Shown: positions 27,155-36,994, counted from the first letter of the stretch. The stretch: DNA of 58,147 nt from Candidatus Zipacnadia bacterium (GCA_029821635.1 JALGSW010000007.1:1-58147), one strand, 5' to 3'. The notes: generated by a model not told the origin, from the sequence alone. Numbers and translations: made by a program.

Positions 27155-29221
27155 GTGAGCTGGCAACCAAAAGATCTGCGCAATGTCGCCATCGTCGGCC
27201 ACCGGGGCGTGGGCAAGACCTCCCTCAACGAGGCACTGCTGCACGCGGCCGGAGCGATCACACAGCTTGGATCGGTCGATGAAGAGACGGCGACCGCGGA
27301 CTACGAGGAGCAGGAGCGGGAGCGGAAGATCTCGATCTCACCCGCCCTGTGCCATCTCGAGCACCGCGACGCGAAGATCAACCTGATCGACTGCCCGGGC
27401 TACTCCGAGTTCTACGTTGACGCGCTCTACGGCCTGTGGGCGGTAGAGAACGCACTGCTGACCGTGGGCGCGGTCGCCGGCGTCGAGGTGCACACGATCA
27501 AGATGTATGACTCGGCCCGTGAGATGGGCGTGCGGCTCATCGGTGTCGTCAACAAGCTCGATGCCGAGCGCGCCGACTTCGGCGAGGCCGTCGCCAGCAT
27601 GAACGAGAGCCTCCCCGAGTGCGAGGCCGTGGCGGTGCAGCTCCCGATCGGTGAGGGACCGGAGTTCGGCGGCGTCGTTGACCTGCTGTCAGGGAATGCG
27701 TGGGTGGGCGGGCAGAAGGCTGACGTGCCCGGCGACATGGCCGACGCCGTCGAGGAGGCGCGCGAGGCGCTCATCGACGCGGTGGCCGCGACGGACGATG
27801 ACCTGACGATGCAGTATCTCGAAGAGGGCACGCTGTCCGAGCAGGAGCTCATCGTCGGCCTGCGGGCCGCGATCCGTGCGGGCACGCTGCTCCCGGTCCT
27901 CGCGACCAGCGCCGCGAAGCAGGTCGGCATCAAGTCGCTGCTGGACTTCATCGTCGATGCGGCCGTCTCGCCCGAGGACGCCACCCCGCGCACTGGGATG
28001 GCAGACGAAGAGGAGGTCGAGGTGGCCGGTGACGCGAGCGGCGACCCCGCCCTGATCTGCTTCAAGACGCTCAGCGACCCGTACGTGGGCCGGGTCAGCC
28101 TGCTCCGCGTGCTGCGCGGGACGGTCAAGGCCGACCAGGACGTATACAACACCGGCAACGACGAGCGCGAGCGGCTCTCGAGCCTCTCGGTTAACCAGGC
28201 TCAGGACGCCAGTGGCGTCGAGCAGCTCGTCGCAGGGGACATGGGCTCGGCAGTTCGGCTCGAGGACACCGCGACGGGCGACACGCTGAGCACGCAGAGC
28301 AGCAAGCTGAGTATTCCGCCGCCTGAGGCGCCCGACTCGATGTATGCCGTGGCGGTCACGGCGGCGACGCGCGCTGACGCGGACAGGATGTCCGATGCCC
28401 TGACGCGGTTGACCGCGGAGGACATGGGCTTGAAGTACGAGCGCAACGTGGAGACCGGCGAGCTGCTGCTCAAGGGCCTCGGCCCCATGCATCTGGACGT
28501 CGCGGTCGCGAAGCTGCGCGAGCAGTATGACGTCGATGTGCAGATGAGTGAGCCGCGCGTGGCCTACCGCGAGACGATCCGCCGGGGCGTGCGCGTGCAG
28601 GGCCGGCACAAGAAGCAGACGGGTGGCCGCGGTCAGTTCGGCGACGTGTGGCTGCGGGTCGAGCCGGGCGAGCGAGGCACGGGCTTCGAGTTCGCCACCG
28701 AGGTCAAGGGCGGTTCGGTGCCCTCGAACTACATCCCGGCGGTGGAAAAGGGCGTGCGCGCGGGGATGGAAAAGGGCCGCGTGGCCGGGTACCCGGTGGT
28801 GGACATTCGCGTCACGCTCGACGATGGTGGCGCGCACCCGGTGGACAGCTCGGACATGGCGTTCCAGCTCGCGGCCGGGATCGGTCTGCGCAACGCGATG
28901 GAGCAGGCGGACGCGGTGCTGCTCGAGCCGATCATGGACGTGACGGTGATCGGCCCCGAGGACATCATGGGCGACATCATGAGCGACCTGAACTCCAAGC
29001 GCGGTCGGATCCTCGGCACCGAGCAGGTTGGGACGATGCAGGCGATCAAGGCGCAGGTTCCGCAGAGCGAGATGATGCGTTACGCGGCGGATCTGCGCTC
29101 GATCTCCCAGGGCCGAGCGAGCTACGAGGTGGCGTTCTCGCACTACGAGGAGTTGCCGCCGCACATGACGGAGCAGGTCGTCGCGCAGGCGAAGCAGGCC
29201 AGCGACGCCGAGGACGAGTAA
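27155..29221 (+). CDS. EF-G paralogue (EF-G2-like translation GTPase) within the ribosomal operon
   Basis: This 688-residue protein has EF-G domain order throughout: GTPase, domain II, III, IV (TGGRGQFGDVWLRVEP) and V. The P-loop GHRGVGKTS (15–23) and NKLD (133–136) are intact. G3 is DCPGYSEF (D79–F86), with Tyr replacing the His that triggers hydrolysis in EF-G, and switch I reads RERKISIS instead of RERGITI. Such changes mark the EF-G2/FusA2-like branch, whose role is poorly defined. GTG 27155 is chosen for GGAGG 8 bases upstream. It lies in the gap between rpsQ and rplN on the same strand, so it should be co-expressed with the ribosome. Slow hydrolysis is inferred, not shown. Confidence 0.9.
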   Translation: MSWQPKDLRNVAIVGHRGVGKTSLNEALLHAAGAITQLGSVDEETATADYEEQERERKISISPALCHLEHRDAKINLIDCPGYSEFYVDALYGLWAVENALLTVGAVAGVEVHTIKMYDSAREMGVRLIGVVNKLDAERADFGEAVASMNESLPECEAVAVQLPIGEGPEFGGVVDLLSGNAWVGGQKADVPGDMADAVEEAREALIDAVAATDDDLTMQYLEEGTLSEQELIVGLRAAIRAGTLLPVLATSAAKQVGIKSLLDFIVDAAVSPEDATPRTGMADEEEVEVAGDASGDPALICFKTLSDPYVGRVSLLRVLRGTVKADQDVYNTGNDERERLSSLSVNQAQDASGVEQLVAGDMGSAVRLEDTATGDTLSTQSSKLSIPPPEAPDSMYAVAVTAATRADADRMSDALTRLTAEDMGLKYERNVETGELLLKGLGPMHLDVAVAKLREQYDVDVQMSEPRVAYRETIRRGVRVQGRHKKQTGGRGQFGDVWLRVEPGERGTGFEFATEVKGGSVPSNYIPAVEKGVRAGMEKGRVAGYPVVDIRVTLDDGGAHPVDSSDMAFQLAAGIGLRNAMEQADAVLLEPIMDVTVIGPEDIMGDIMSDLNSKRGRILGTEQVGTMQAIKAQVPQSEMMRYAADLRSISQGRASYEVAFSHYEELPPHMTEQVVAQAKQASDAEDE

Positions 29222-29269
29222 TCGGACGGGCCCGTTGACACAGGCCGCAGCAGATGCGAGGTAGACACG

Positions 29270-29638
29270 ATGATACAGACGACAACCCGGCTCAGGGTCG
29301 CTGACAATTCAGGTGTTCGGGAGATCTACTGCATCCGCGTGATGGGCAGGGGTCGATCGAGGTTTGCGTCGCTTGGCGACGAGATCATCTGCTCGACCAA
29401 GGCGGTCACGCCACAAAGTCCCATCCCCAAGGGGGAGGTCATTCGCGCGGTCGTTGTGCGTTGCCGGGACAAGGTGCAGCGTCCGGACGGGACCGTCATC
29501 AGCTTCGATGACAACGCGGCCGTGATCGTTGACGAGAACAAGAACCCGCAGTGCACGCGCGTTTTCGGGCCAGTGGCGCGGGAGCTGCGCGAGCGAGAGT
29601 ATATGAGGATCGTGTCCCTGGCCCCCGAGGTCATCTGA
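29270..29638 (+). CDS. rplN: 50S ribosomal protein L14
   Basis: The 122-residue interface protein has MIQTTTRLRVADNSGVREI and the RVFGPVARELREREYMRIVSLAPEV C-terminal signature. It forms intersubunit bridges with the 30S subunit. It follows the EF-G paralogue by 48 bases. Confidence 0.97.
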   Translation: MIQTTTRLRVADNSGVREIYCIRVMGRGRSRFASLGDEIICSTKAVTPQSPIPKGEVIRAVVVRCRDKVQRPDGTVISFDDNAAVIVDENKNPQCTRVFGPVARELREREYMRIVSLAPEVI

Positions 29639-29664
29639 GACACGCCGGGAGAAGTGAGACAGCG

Positions 29665-30012
29665 ATGGGCAAAGTTAAGATGCGCATAAGAGTTGGCGAC
29701 ACCGTCGAGGTGATCGCGGGCAAGGACCGCTCGACGCCCACGCGCGTCCGGCGCGGCGAGGTTATTGCCGTCGATCCGGAGCGGAACCGGGTGACGGTGG
29801 ATGGTATGAACATCGTCAAGAAGGCGGTTCGGCAGACTCAGCAGATGCGTCAGGGCGGGATCGTTGAGACGCCTGCTTCGATGGACGCGTCGAACGTAAT
29901 GCTGGTGTGCACGGAGTGCGACGAGCCGACACGTGTCGGCAAGCGCGTGCGCGAGGACGGGTCGAAGGTTCGCGTGTGCAAGAAGTGCGGCGCGGACGTG
30001 GCACAGCAGTAG
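29665..30012 (+). CDS. rplX: 50S ribosomal protein L24, zinc-ribbon form
   Basis: The 115-residue assembly-initiator protein has a KOW motif (GDTVEVIAGKDRSTPTRVRRGEVI). A C-terminal CTEC...CKKC pair fits the zinc-ribbon type of L24. The ATG at 29665 gives MGKVKMRIRVG; upstream in-frame codons overlap rplN. Confidence 0.96.
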   Translation: MGKVKMRIRVGDTVEVIAGKDRSTPTRVRRGEVIAVDPERNRVTVDGMNIVKKAVRQTQQMRQGGIVETPASMDASNVMLVCTECDEPTRVGKRVREDGSKVRVCKKCGADVAQQ

Positions 30013-30139
30013 GGTCGTTCAACAGAAGCTGCGCGGCGGCGGGGGGAGCGAGAGTTCGCGGGCGGCGTGACGCGGGCATCGAGCGGAAGCGGGCTGTTCA
30101 AAGAGGCGGCGTCAAGTCGCCGGGATCGGTGAGAGCGCG

Positions 30140-30721
30140 ATGGCAGAGACAGAGGTCAAAGAGACAACCCAGGCTGCGAAGCCGCGGATGAAGCAGCGGT
30201 TCGAGGACGACTTTGTGCCCCGACTCGTGGAACGCTTCGGCTACGACAACGTGTGGCGTGTGCCACGGCCGCGGAAGGTCAGCCTGAACATGACGGTGCC
30301 CGAGGCCGACACGGACATCGAGGCGCTGGATCGCGCGCAGCGGGAACTGGCGCTGATCGCCGGGCAGCAGCCGGCGGTAACGCGGGCGAAGAAGGCGATC
30401 TCGAACTTCGGGATCCGCAAAGGCCAGCCGATCGGCCTGCGAGTGACGCTGCGCGGAGATCGGATGTGGGAGTTCTTGGACCGTTTGTTCAATGTCTCGC
30501 TCCCGCGTATCCGTGACTTCCGCGGACTGTCGGCGGACGCGTTTGACGGTCGTGGGAACTACAGCATGGGGATCCTTGACGAGCTGATCTTCCCCGAGCT
30601 GAGCTACGACGACGTGCAGTCGTCGCGTGGCCTGGACATCACGATCGTCACGACGGCCGATACGGATGAGGAGGCCCGGGAGCTGCTGACCGCGATGGGG
30701 CTGCCCCTGGCCCGTGGTTAG
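30140..30721 (+). CDS. rplE: 50S ribosomal protein L5
   Basis: The 193-residue 5S-rRNA-binding protein shows [37 protein letters not shown] and [21 protein letters not shown]. It has a polar N-terminal extension of about 15 residues ([15 protein letters not shown]). A 127-base gap precedes it in which I see no gene. Confidence 0.97.
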   Translation: MAETEVKETTQAAKPRMKQRFEDDFVPRLVERFGYDNVWRVPRPRKVSLNMTVPEADTDIEALDRAQRELALIAGQQPAVTRAKKAISNFGIRKGQPIGLRVTLRGDRMWEFLDRLFNVSLPRIRDFRGLSADAFDGRGNYSMGILDELIFPELSYDDVQSSRGLDITIVTTADTDEEARELLTAMGLPLARG

Positions 30722-30747
30722 TCAAACAGGCACGGGAGGCGCACAAG

Positions 30748-30933
30748 ATGGCGAAGAAGTCGTGGATCAACGATGCTCGTCAGAAGCACAAGTTCAGCAC
30801 GCGGGACTACAACCGGTGCCAGTTGTGCGGCAGGCGGCGCGGCTACATGAGGAAGTTCGGCATCTGCCGGATCTGCTTCAGGGAGAACGCGTTGGCGGGG
30901 AACATCCCGGGCATTCGCAAGTCAAGTTGGTAG
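30748..30933 (+). CDS. rpsZ: 30S ribosomal protein S14, zinc type
   Basis: The 61-residue short form of S14 has the zinc ligands C24, C27, C40 and C43. The zinc-independent form is about 100 residues and lacks them. S4, L24 and L36 in this cluster are also zinc forms, so this genome shows no sign here of zinc-sparing replacements. Confidence 0.97.
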   Translation: MAKKSWINDARQKHKFSTRDYNRCQLCGRRRGYMRKFGICRICFRENALAGNIPGIRKSSW

Positions 30934-31033
30934 ATGGTCGGCGGCTCGAGGAGCGCCCGCGCGAGACCGAACCTGAAGGAACGCTCCCCAGACGCATGGA
31001 GGTCGCGACGGTGGCGACCACGGGAGGAGAAGA

Positions 31034-31429
31034 ATGGCAGTCCTGACAGATCCAATCTCAGATATGCTCACCCGGGTGCGGAACGCAGCGCTCGCCCGGC
31101 ATCTTGACGTGGATGTCCCGGTGTGCAAGATGCACCTGGAGATCGCGAAGATACTGCATCGCGAGGGCTACATCCGCGGCTACCAGCTCATCAACCGCGG
31201 CCGGACGGTGCGGATTCGTCTGCGCTACGACGAGCACCGCATGCCGGTCCTGCAGGGGCTCAAGCGCATCAGCAAGCCTGGACGGCGGGTCTACCGTGGC
31301 AAGGACGACTTGCCGCGCGTGCTCGGCGGACTTGGCGTGGCGATCATCAGCACGAGCCAGGGCGTGATGACCGACCGTGATGCGCGCAAGCGCCGCATCG
31401 GCGGCGAGATCATCGGCGAGATCTGGTAG
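31034..31429 (+). CDS. rpsH: 30S ribosomal protein S8
   Basis: The 131-residue protein has TDPISDMLTRVRNA at the N-terminus and GVAIISTSQGVMTDRDARKR at the C-terminus. In E. coli S8 represses the spc operon by binding mRNA at rplE; no comparable site was looked for in detail here. Confidence 0.97.
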   Translation: MAVLTDPISDMLTRVRNAALARHLDVDVPVCKMHLEIAKILHREGYIRGYQLINRGRTVRIRLRYDEHRMPVLQGLKRISKPGRRVYRGKDDLPRVLGGLGVAIISTSQGVMTDRDARKRRIGGEIIGEIW

Positions 31430-31455
31430 CTCGCGCAAGACAGGGAGACAAAGCC

Positions 31456-32007
31456 ATGTCGAGAATCGGCAACATGCCAATTGAGGTCCCAAAGGGGGTC
31501 AACGTGGACATTGACGAGTCGAACTTCGTCAGCGTCCGCGGCCCCAATGGGGAGCTGGAGCAGCAGCTCAGCCTGCGCATGAACATCGATCGGGAGGGCG
31601 ACACGATCACGGTGTCGCGCCCGAGCGATGAGCGCGATGACCGCGCGATCCACGGGCTGACGAGGTCGCTTCTGGCGAACATGGTCACCGGCGTCACCGA
31701 GGGGTTCGAGAAGCGGCTCGAGATCCAGGGCGTCGGCTACCGCGCGGAGGTGCAGGGCAGGGAGCTCGTCATGCGCCTTGGGTACTCGCACGACGTCAGC
31801 TTCGATCCGCCCAAAGGGATCGAGTTTATCGTGGAGGACAACACGAATGTAATCGTGCGGGGCGCCGACAAGCAACTGGTCGGTGAGTTTGCGGCCAGAA
31901 TCCGCAAGTCGCGCCCTGCCGAGCCTTACAAGGGCAAGGGCGTACGCTACCTTGGCGAGCACATTCGGCGGAAGGCCGGCAAGGCGGCCAAGGTTGGCAC
32001 GGAGTAG
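31456..32007 (+). CDS. rplF: 50S ribosomal protein L6
   Basis: The 183-residue two-domain protein has MSRIGNMPIEVPKGVNV and the C-terminal IRKSRPAEPYKGKGVRYLGE. It lies beside the sarcin-ricin loop where translation GTPases dock. Confidence 0.97.
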   Translation: MSRIGNMPIEVPKGVNVDIDESNFVSVRGPNGELEQQLSLRMNIDREGDTITVSRPSDERDDRAIHGLTRSLLANMVTGVTEGFEKRLEIQGVGYRAEVQGRELVMRLGYSHDVSFDPPKGIEFIVEDNTNVIVRGADKQLVGEFAARIRKSRPAEPYKGKGVRYLGEHIRRKAGKAAKVGTE

Positions 32008-32059
32008 TAGTGGTAGCTCATCACGCGATCAGGCGGCGACGCAAGCCGAGGTGTCATAA

Positions 32060-32431
32060 GTGAAAACTGAAGTGGCCAGGAAGCGACAGCGCGCAAAGCG
32101 GCACATGAGGGCCCGCCGGAGGCTCATCGGGACCCCGGAGAGGCCGCGTCTGAACATCTACATCAGCCTCAATCACATCTACACCCAGGTCATCGATGAC
32201 TGGGCGGCCGGGACGCTCGTGTCGGCGACGACGGTTGAGGACGAGGTGGCCGCGCAGTGCGACGGTGCCACCGCCAACATCGGTGCCGCCGCGGTTGTCG
32301 GGCGCGTCATCGGTGAGCGGGCGCTTGCCGAGGGCATCAGCAAAGTCTGCTTCGACGGTGGCGGCCGCAAGTACCACGGACGTGTGAAGGCCCTCGCCGA
32401 CGCGGCGCGGGAGGCCGGGCTCGATTTCTGA
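32060..32431 (+). CDS. rplR: 50S ribosomal protein L18
   Basis: The 123-residue 5S-rRNA-binding protein has RPRLNIYISLNHIYTQVIDD and VCFDGGGRKYHGRVKALADAAREAG. Start is GTG 32060 with GAGGTG 6 bases upstream. rpsE, which follows rplR in nearly all bacteria, is missing; the next gene is rpmD. Confidence 0.97.
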   Translation: MKTEVARKRQRAKRHMRARRRLIGTPERPRLNIYISLNHIYTQVIDDWAAGTLVSATTVEDEVAAQCDGATANIGAAAVVGRVIGERALAEGISKVCFDGGGRKYHGRVKALADAAREAGLDF

Positions 32432-32536
32432 GTGACGGGCCTCCGCGGCACAGTGTGGGATCGGAGCCCGGCGTCATGCGGGTGGCTTCCGGCTCTGTGG
32501 CGCGGGTGGGCCTCGACCTGTAAGGTGGCGACGACG

Positions 32537-32728
32537 ATGGCCGAGATGCTCAAAGTAACGCAGCGGCGCAGCCTGATCAGCGTGAAACCGAAGCTCCGGG
32601 CGACAGTCCGGGCGCTGGGGCTGCGCGGCATCAACACGACCAACACCGTGCCGGACAACGACGCGACGCGCGGGATGATCCGCGCGGTCTCGCATCTTGT
32701 GGAATTCGAGCCCTTCGAGGGGCAGTAG
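32537..32728 (+). CDS. rpmD: 50S ribosomal protein L30
   Basis: The 63-residue protein has LKVTQRRSLISVKPKLRATVRALGLR and ends in a short acidic tail. ATG 32537 follows AGGTGG by 8 bases. The 105 bases between rplR and this gene hold no remnant of rpsE that I can recognise, only a 15-codon open stretch at about 32476. Confidence 0.95.
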   Translation: MAEMLKVTQRRSLISVKPKLRATVRALGLRGINTTNTVPDNDATRGMIRAVSHLVEFEPFEGQ

Positions 32729-32739
32729 GAGCATAGACG

Positions 32740-33204
32740 ATGGATCTGAGCGATCTGCAGCCCAACCCGAAATCACGCAAGTCGCGTAAGCGAGTAGGGC
32801 GTGGCATCGCCGCCGGACAGGGCAAGACGGCCGGTCGCGGTGAGAAGGGGCAGAAGCACCGCTACAGCGTCTCGCGCGGCTTCGAGGGTGGTCAGACACC
32901 ACTCTATCGGCGTCTGCCCACGCTCCGCGGTATCTCGAACAAGGCACACAACATCGGGATGTTCCGCAAGGAGTTTGCGGTTGTCAACGTCGGCTCGTTG
33001 GGGCTGAAGTTCGAGGCCGACGCTGAGGTGACGCCGGAGACGCTGCTCGCGAGCGGGCTCATCAGTAAGGTCCTCGACGGGGTAAAGATCCTCGGCGAGG
33101 GGGAGCTGGACCGCCCCTTGAAGATAAGCGCACACGCCTTCAGCGCGTCGGCGCGTGAGAAAATCGAGGCGGCCAACGGTACGGTCGAGGTGATCGGCGA
33201 ATGA
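32740..33204 (+). CDS. rplO: 50S ribosomal protein L15
   Basis: The 154-residue protein opens with the glycine/basic extension [23 protein letters not shown] and has [14 protein letters not shown]. Its end overlaps the secY start by 4 bases (ATGA), which couples their translation. Confidence 0.97.
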   Translation: MDLSDLQPNPKSRKSRKRVGRGIAAGQGKTAGRGEKGQKHRYSVSRGFEGGQTPLYRRLPTLRGISNKAHNIGMFRKEFAVVNVGSLGLKFEADAEVTPETLLASGLISKVLDGVKILGEGELDRPLKISAHAFSASAREKIEAANGTVEVIGE

Positions 33205-34529
33205 GGGAGCGGTTGGCGGCACTTGGGCAGGCGATGCGCGTACCGGACATTCGTAAGCGCCTCGTCTTCCTGATGGTGATGTTCGGGGTGTACGTGGGAT
33301 GCGCTCACGTGCCACTGCCCGGCATCGACAAGGCTGCCCTCGAGAACATGTTCCGCGCGACGGGCGGCATCGGCGACCTGCTCGATGCCTTCTCCGGCGG
33401 CTCGCTCAAGCGCTTCTCGGTCCTGGCACTCGGGATCATGCCTTACATCTCGGCGTCGATCATCATGCAGCTTCTCGCGATGGCGATCCCCGCGCTCGAG
33501 GAGCTGCAGAAAGAGGGCGAGTACGGGCGGCGGAAGATCAACGCCTGGACGAAGTACCTCACGATCGGCGTCGCGCTGCTGCAGTCATTCGGCATGCTCG
33601 CGGTCTTCCGCGGCGCATTCCTCGGTAACACGATGCTGATGTTCTACGTCGTGCTGATGATGGTCGGTGGCACTGCGTTCCTCATGTGGATCGCGGATAT
33701 GATCACCGAACACGGGATCGGACAGGGCGTCTCGATCATCATCTTCGCCGGCATCGTGACACGCATGCCGCAGGACATCGCACACACGATCCGTCTGTGG
33801 CAGGGCGGCGAGATAGGGGTCGCAAACATCGCCTTCCTCGCAGCGATCATGATAGTCACGGTCTACCTGATCGTGAAGTTCCAGCAGGCGCAGCGCAAGA
33901 TCCCCGTGCAGTACGCGCGACGAGTGCGCGGGCACCGGGTCTACGGCGGGCAGAGCAGCTACCTGCCCCTGCGCGTGAACCAGGCCGGCGTCATGCCGAT
34001 CATCTTCGCGATCTCTGTGGCGATGTTCCCGGCGCAGATCGCCGGCGCGCTCACCGCTCCGGGGCCGGTCGGCAAGATCTCGGGCTTCTTGAACGTAAGC
34101 GAAGAGGCCGTGAGCAGGGCGATGTTCTCGATGAGGCAGTTCTTCTCGCCTGGCGAGAACCACTTCGCATCGATGCTGTACTTCCTGCTCGTGATCCTGT
34201 TCACGTATTTCTACACCGCGGTCACGTTCAATCCCGAACAGATCGCCGAGAATCTGCAGAAGAACGGCGGCGCGATCCCAGGCATCCGTCCCGGATCGAG
34301 CACGCGCGACTACCTGGACAAGATTCTCTACCGGATCACTCTCGCGGGCGCGCTGTTCCTCGGCGTTATCGCGATCATGCAGTACTACGTCGGTGACATC
34401 ACCGGGGTCACGACCTTCACCCTGGTTGGAGGCACGTCGCTGCTGATCGTTGTCGGTGTTGCGCTTGACACGATGCAGCAGATCGAGGCGCAGTTGCTGA
34501 TGCGCCACTACCGCGGCTTCCTGAAGTAG
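33201..34529 (+). CDS. secY: Preprotein translocase channel subunit SecY
   Basis: The 442-residue integral membrane protein has ten predicted hydrophobic segments. Landmarks are [13 protein letters not shown] in TM2, [16 protein letters not shown] in TM4, [24 protein letters not shown] cytosolic loop residues and the [22 protein letters not shown] loop 8 segment. It forms the Sec channel with SecE and SecG, which are not encoded here. Its substrates in this window include the exported proteins at 1593, 41662 and 49482. Confidence 0.97.
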   Translation: MRERLAALGQAMRVPDIRKRLVFLMVMFGVYVGCAHVPLPGIDKAALENMFRATGGIGDLLDAFSGGSLKRFSVLALGIMPYISASIIMQLLAMAIPALEELQKEGEYGRRKINAWTKYLTIGVALLQSFGMLAVFRGAFLGNTMLMFYVVLMMVGGTAFLMWIADMITEHGIGQGVSIIIFAGIVTRMPQDIAHTIRLWQGGEIGVANIAFLAAIMIVTVYLIVKFQQAQRKIPVQYARRVRGHRVYGGQSSYLPLRVNQAGVMPIIFAISVAMFPAQIAGALTAPGPVGKISGFLNVSEEAVSRAMFSMRQFFSPGENHFASMLYFLLVILFTYFYTAVTFNPEQIAENLQKNGGAIPGIRPGSSTRDYLDKILYRITLAGALFLGVIAIMQYYVGDITGVTTFTLVGGTSLLIVVGVALDTMQQIEAQLLMRHYRGFLK

Positions 34530-34544
34530 AGGGGCGAGACGACG

Positions 34545-35213
34545 ATGGCCGATCGGGAATACAACGTCATTCTGCTGGGCGCGCCCGGCGCGGGCAAGGG
34601 CACGCAGGCGAAGATGCTGGCGGCACAGCTCAGTGCGCCGCACATCTCCACCGGCGACATCCTTCGTGGCGCGGTGGCGGACGGGACCGAGCTGGGGCAG
34701 ACCGCCAAGGGCTACATGGACTGTGGTGAACTTGTGCCGGACGATCTCGTCATAGCCATTGCGCGCGAACGCCTCGCTCAGTCGGACTGCGAGACGGGTT
34801 TCGTGCTGGATGGCTTCCCGCGCACCGTCGAGCAGGCGGAGGCGCTGGGGGAGATGCTCGACGACCTCGGCCGCGAGCCTCTGATCGTAGTGAACTTGAC
34901 TGTTGACGAGGACGAGATCGTTCGGAGGCTGTCCGGCCGACGTCTGTGCAACGGCGACTGCGGCGGTATCTACCACGTCGATCAGGAAGACATCGAGAGC
35001 GGCGCGGCGTGCCCGGCCGAAGGCTGCGACGGACAGCTCTACCAGCGCAGCGACGATCAGGCTGAGGCGATCCGCGAGCGGCTGGACGTCTACAAGCGGC
35101 AGACACAGCCGCTGATCGACTACTACGGTCAGCGCGGTGTGCTTGTGAACGTGCCGGGCGAGGGCGAGCCGCAGTCGATCGCCGGCCGCGTTCTGCAGGC
35201 TGTGCGAGGCTGA
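34545..35213 (+). CDS. adk: Adenylate kinase with cysteine-type LID
   Basis: The 222-residue enzyme catalyses ATP + AMP to 2 ADP. The P-loop is GAPGAGKGT (12–20) and DGFPRT begins at D89. The LID domain carries C135, C139, C156 and C161. The spacing C-x3-C-x16-C-x4-C is wider than the usual C-x2-C-x16-C-x2-C/D of zinc-binding adenylate kinases. It sits between secY and map as in many Gram-positive-type spc operons. Confidence 0.96.
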   Translation: MADREYNVILLGAPGAGKGTQAKMLAAQLSAPHISTGDILRGAVADGTELGQTAKGYMDCGELVPDDLVIAIARERLAQSDCETGFVLDGFPRTVEQAEALGEMLDDLGREPLIVVNLTVDEDEIVRRLSGRRLCNGDCGGIYHVDQEDIESGAACPAEGCDGQLYQRSDDQAEAIRERLDVYKRQTQPLIDYYGQRGVLVNVPGEGEPQSIAGRVLQAVRG

Positions 35214-35216
35214 GTG

Positions 35217-36005
35217 ATGTTTGCCCCGCGCATCCAAGGCGCGAAGATCCACCGCAAGGGCCCGCAGGAGCTGGAGTTGATGCGCCAGTCCGGACGGATC
35301 CACGCCCGGACGGTGGCTCGGCTGCGTGAGGCGATTGCGCCGGGGGTGAGCACCGCACAGCTCGACCGGATCGCCGAAGACGTGATCCGAGAAGCCGGGG
35401 CGGTCCCGTCGTTCAAGGGCTACCAGGGCTTCCCGGCGACGATCTGCTCGCAAGTGAACGATGTTGTGGTGCATGGAATCCCGTCCGACGACGAGATCCT
35501 GCGCGAGGGCGACATCTTCGGCGCGGACCTGGGCGTGATCTGGGAGGGCTGGCACTCGGACGGGGCGTTCACGGTGCCGGTCGGTGAGGTGGACGAAGAG
35601 TCCTTGCGGCTGATTGAAGTGACGGAACAGTCGCTGGGGTTGGCGCTGGAGCAGGTGCGCGCGGGGAACACGATCCGGGATATCGCGCACGCGGTTCAGA
35701 GCTACGTTGAGGCGGCGGGCTTCTCGGTCGTGCGGGCGCTGGTCGGGCACGGGATCGGCTCACAGATGCATGAGCCGCCACAGGTGCCGAATTTTGTGGA
35801 CGGGACGACCGGCGAGGTGTATGATACAAAACTCAAGCGTGGGATGACGCTGGCGATCGAGCCGATGGTGAATGCCGGCGGACACGAGGTTTTCCAGGAC
35901 GCTGACGGCTGGAAGGTTCGCACACGCGACGGCAGCCGCTCGGCGCATTTCGAGCACACTGTGGCCGTGACGAAGGACGGCTGCTGTATACTGACCGCGC
36001 CGTAG
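35217..36005 (+). CDS. map: Methionine aminopeptidase, type I
   Basis: The 262-residue metalloprotease removes initiator methionine from new proteins. The five metal ligands are all visible: D104, D115, H178, E215 and E246, with H86 in the substrate pocket. ATG 35217 is preferred over the adjacent GTG 35214 because of spacing from GAGG. It starts 3 bases after adk ends, so the two are coupled. Confidence 0.97.
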   Translation: MFAPRIQGAKIHRKGPQELELMRQSGRIHARTVARLREAIAPGVSTAQLDRIAEDVIREAGAVPSFKGYQGFPATICSQVNDVVVHGIPSDDEILREGDIFGADLGVIWEGWHSDGAFTVPVGEVDEESLRLIEVTEQSLGLALEQVRAGNTIRDIAHAVQSYVEAAGFSVVRALVGHGIGSQMHEPPQVPNFVDGTTGEVYDTKLKRGMTLAIEPMVNAGGHEVFQDADGWKVRTRDGSRSAHFEHTVAVTKDGCCILTAP

Positions 36006-36052
36006 CGGGATGCCGTGCGGCGAGGACAAAGCGATTGGGGCACGACACGCCT

Positions 36053-36295
36053 ATGGCGAAGAAGCAGACCCAGCAGAAGAAAGAGCCCAAGATGCTCCGG
36101 GTCCTGGGGAGCGTGGCGGAGAAGCTGCCCGACGCGGTCTTCAAGGTGGAGCTGGAGAACGGGCACGAGCTTCTGGCGCATGTCTGCGGCAAGATTCGCA
36201 TGAGGTACATCCGGATTATGCCTGGCGACAGGGTGACGGTGGAGATCTCGCCGTACGACCTGACGCGCGGGCGCATCGTCTGGCTGCACAAGTAG
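36053..36295 (+). CDS. infA: Translation initiation factor IF-1
   Basis: The 80-residue OB-fold factor (from this ATG) has [36 protein letters not shown] and [13 protein letters not shown]. It occludes the A site during initiation. Its N-terminus ([13 protein letters not shown]) is longer and more basic than usual. TTG 36035 is an alternative start with a better-placed GAGGA 8 bases upstream, adding 6 residues; I could not decide firmly. Confidence 0.95.
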   Translation: MAKKQTQQKKEPKMLRVLGSVAEKLPDAVFKVELENGHELLAHVCGKIRMRYIRIMPGDRVTVEISPYDLTRGRIVWLHK

Positions 36296-36454
36296 CCTGG
36301 ATGCACAGGCGGGCTGGGGCGGGCAGGCTGTCCGGGTGAGGTGTGGAGCGTGCGGGCGTGTGGTTGGTGATAGTGATAGCGTCCGGCGGCGCCGATGAGG
36401 CGCGGCCGGGAACTTTGGGCGGGTAGCGCAGACGTATCGGGAAGAGTGAGAGCG

Positions 36455-36568
36455 ATGAAGGTTCAGGCTTCCGTGAAGAAGCGTTGCGACAAGTGCAAGG
36501 TTATCCGCCGCGAGGGCGTCGTGCGCGTGGTGTGCTCGAATCCGCGGCACAAACAGCGGCAGGGCTGA
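36455..36568 (+). CDS. rpmJ: 50S ribosomal protein L36, zinc form
   Basis: This 37-codon gene reads [20 protein letters not shown] and continues to NPRHKQRQG. The zinc ligands are C11, C14, C27 and H32. It was found by reading the gap between infA and rpsM, where L36 is expected. The 159 bases before it hold nothing else I can identify. Confidence 0.96.
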   Translation: MKVQASVKKRCDKCKVIRREGVVRVVCSNPRHKQRQG

Positions 36569-36610
36569 TCGGCGCGCACGACGAGACAGGCTGATTGAGG
36601 AGGATTACCA

Positions 36611-36994
36611 GTGCCGAGAATAGCTGGCGTGGATCTGCCGGCGAATAAGCGGGTCGATATCGCCCTGACCTACATCTACGGGATAGGTCGCTCGACGGCG
36701 AAGAAGATTCGTGAGCAGGCGCAGATCGATGACATGACGAAGATGCGCGACCTCACCGAGGACGAGGCCGCCCGGGTGCGTGAGATCATTGATCGTGACT
36801 ACACGATCGAGGGCGACAAGCGGCGAGAGATTGCCGCGAACATCCAGCGGTTGATCGAGATCGGGACGTATCGTGGTGGGCGACATCGCCGAGGCCTGCC
36901 GGTACGCGGGCAGCGGACGCGGACCAACGCGCGCACGCGCAAGGGCAAGCGGAAGACGGTTGCGGGCAAGAAGAAGGCAGCGGCGAAGACGTAG
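36611..36994 (+). CDS. rpsM: 30S ribosomal protein S13
   Basis: The 127-residue protein has [31 protein letters not shown] and the C-terminal [19 protein letters not shown]. Translation starts at GTG 36611, with AGGAGGAT well placed upstream. It contacts P-site tRNA and the 50S subunit. Confidence 0.97.
   Translation: MPRIAGVDLPANKRVDIALTYIYGIGRSTAKKIREQAQIDDMTKMRDLTEDEAARVREIIDRDYTIEGDKRREIAANIQRLIEIGTYRGGRHRRGLPVRGQRTRTNARTRKGKRKTVAGKKKAAAKT

Noticed and set aside
27155..29221. Tetracycline resistance ribosomal protection protein
   Set aside because: The overall motifs fit an EF-G2-like paralogue with the altered G3 Tyr; nothing points specifically to TetM/TetO, and the location inside the ribosomal operon argues against a resistance cassette.
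32432..32536. Possible rpsE remnant
   Set aside because: Reading the three forward frames gives no S5 motif; the only short open stretch (about 15 codons at 32476) does not match S5.
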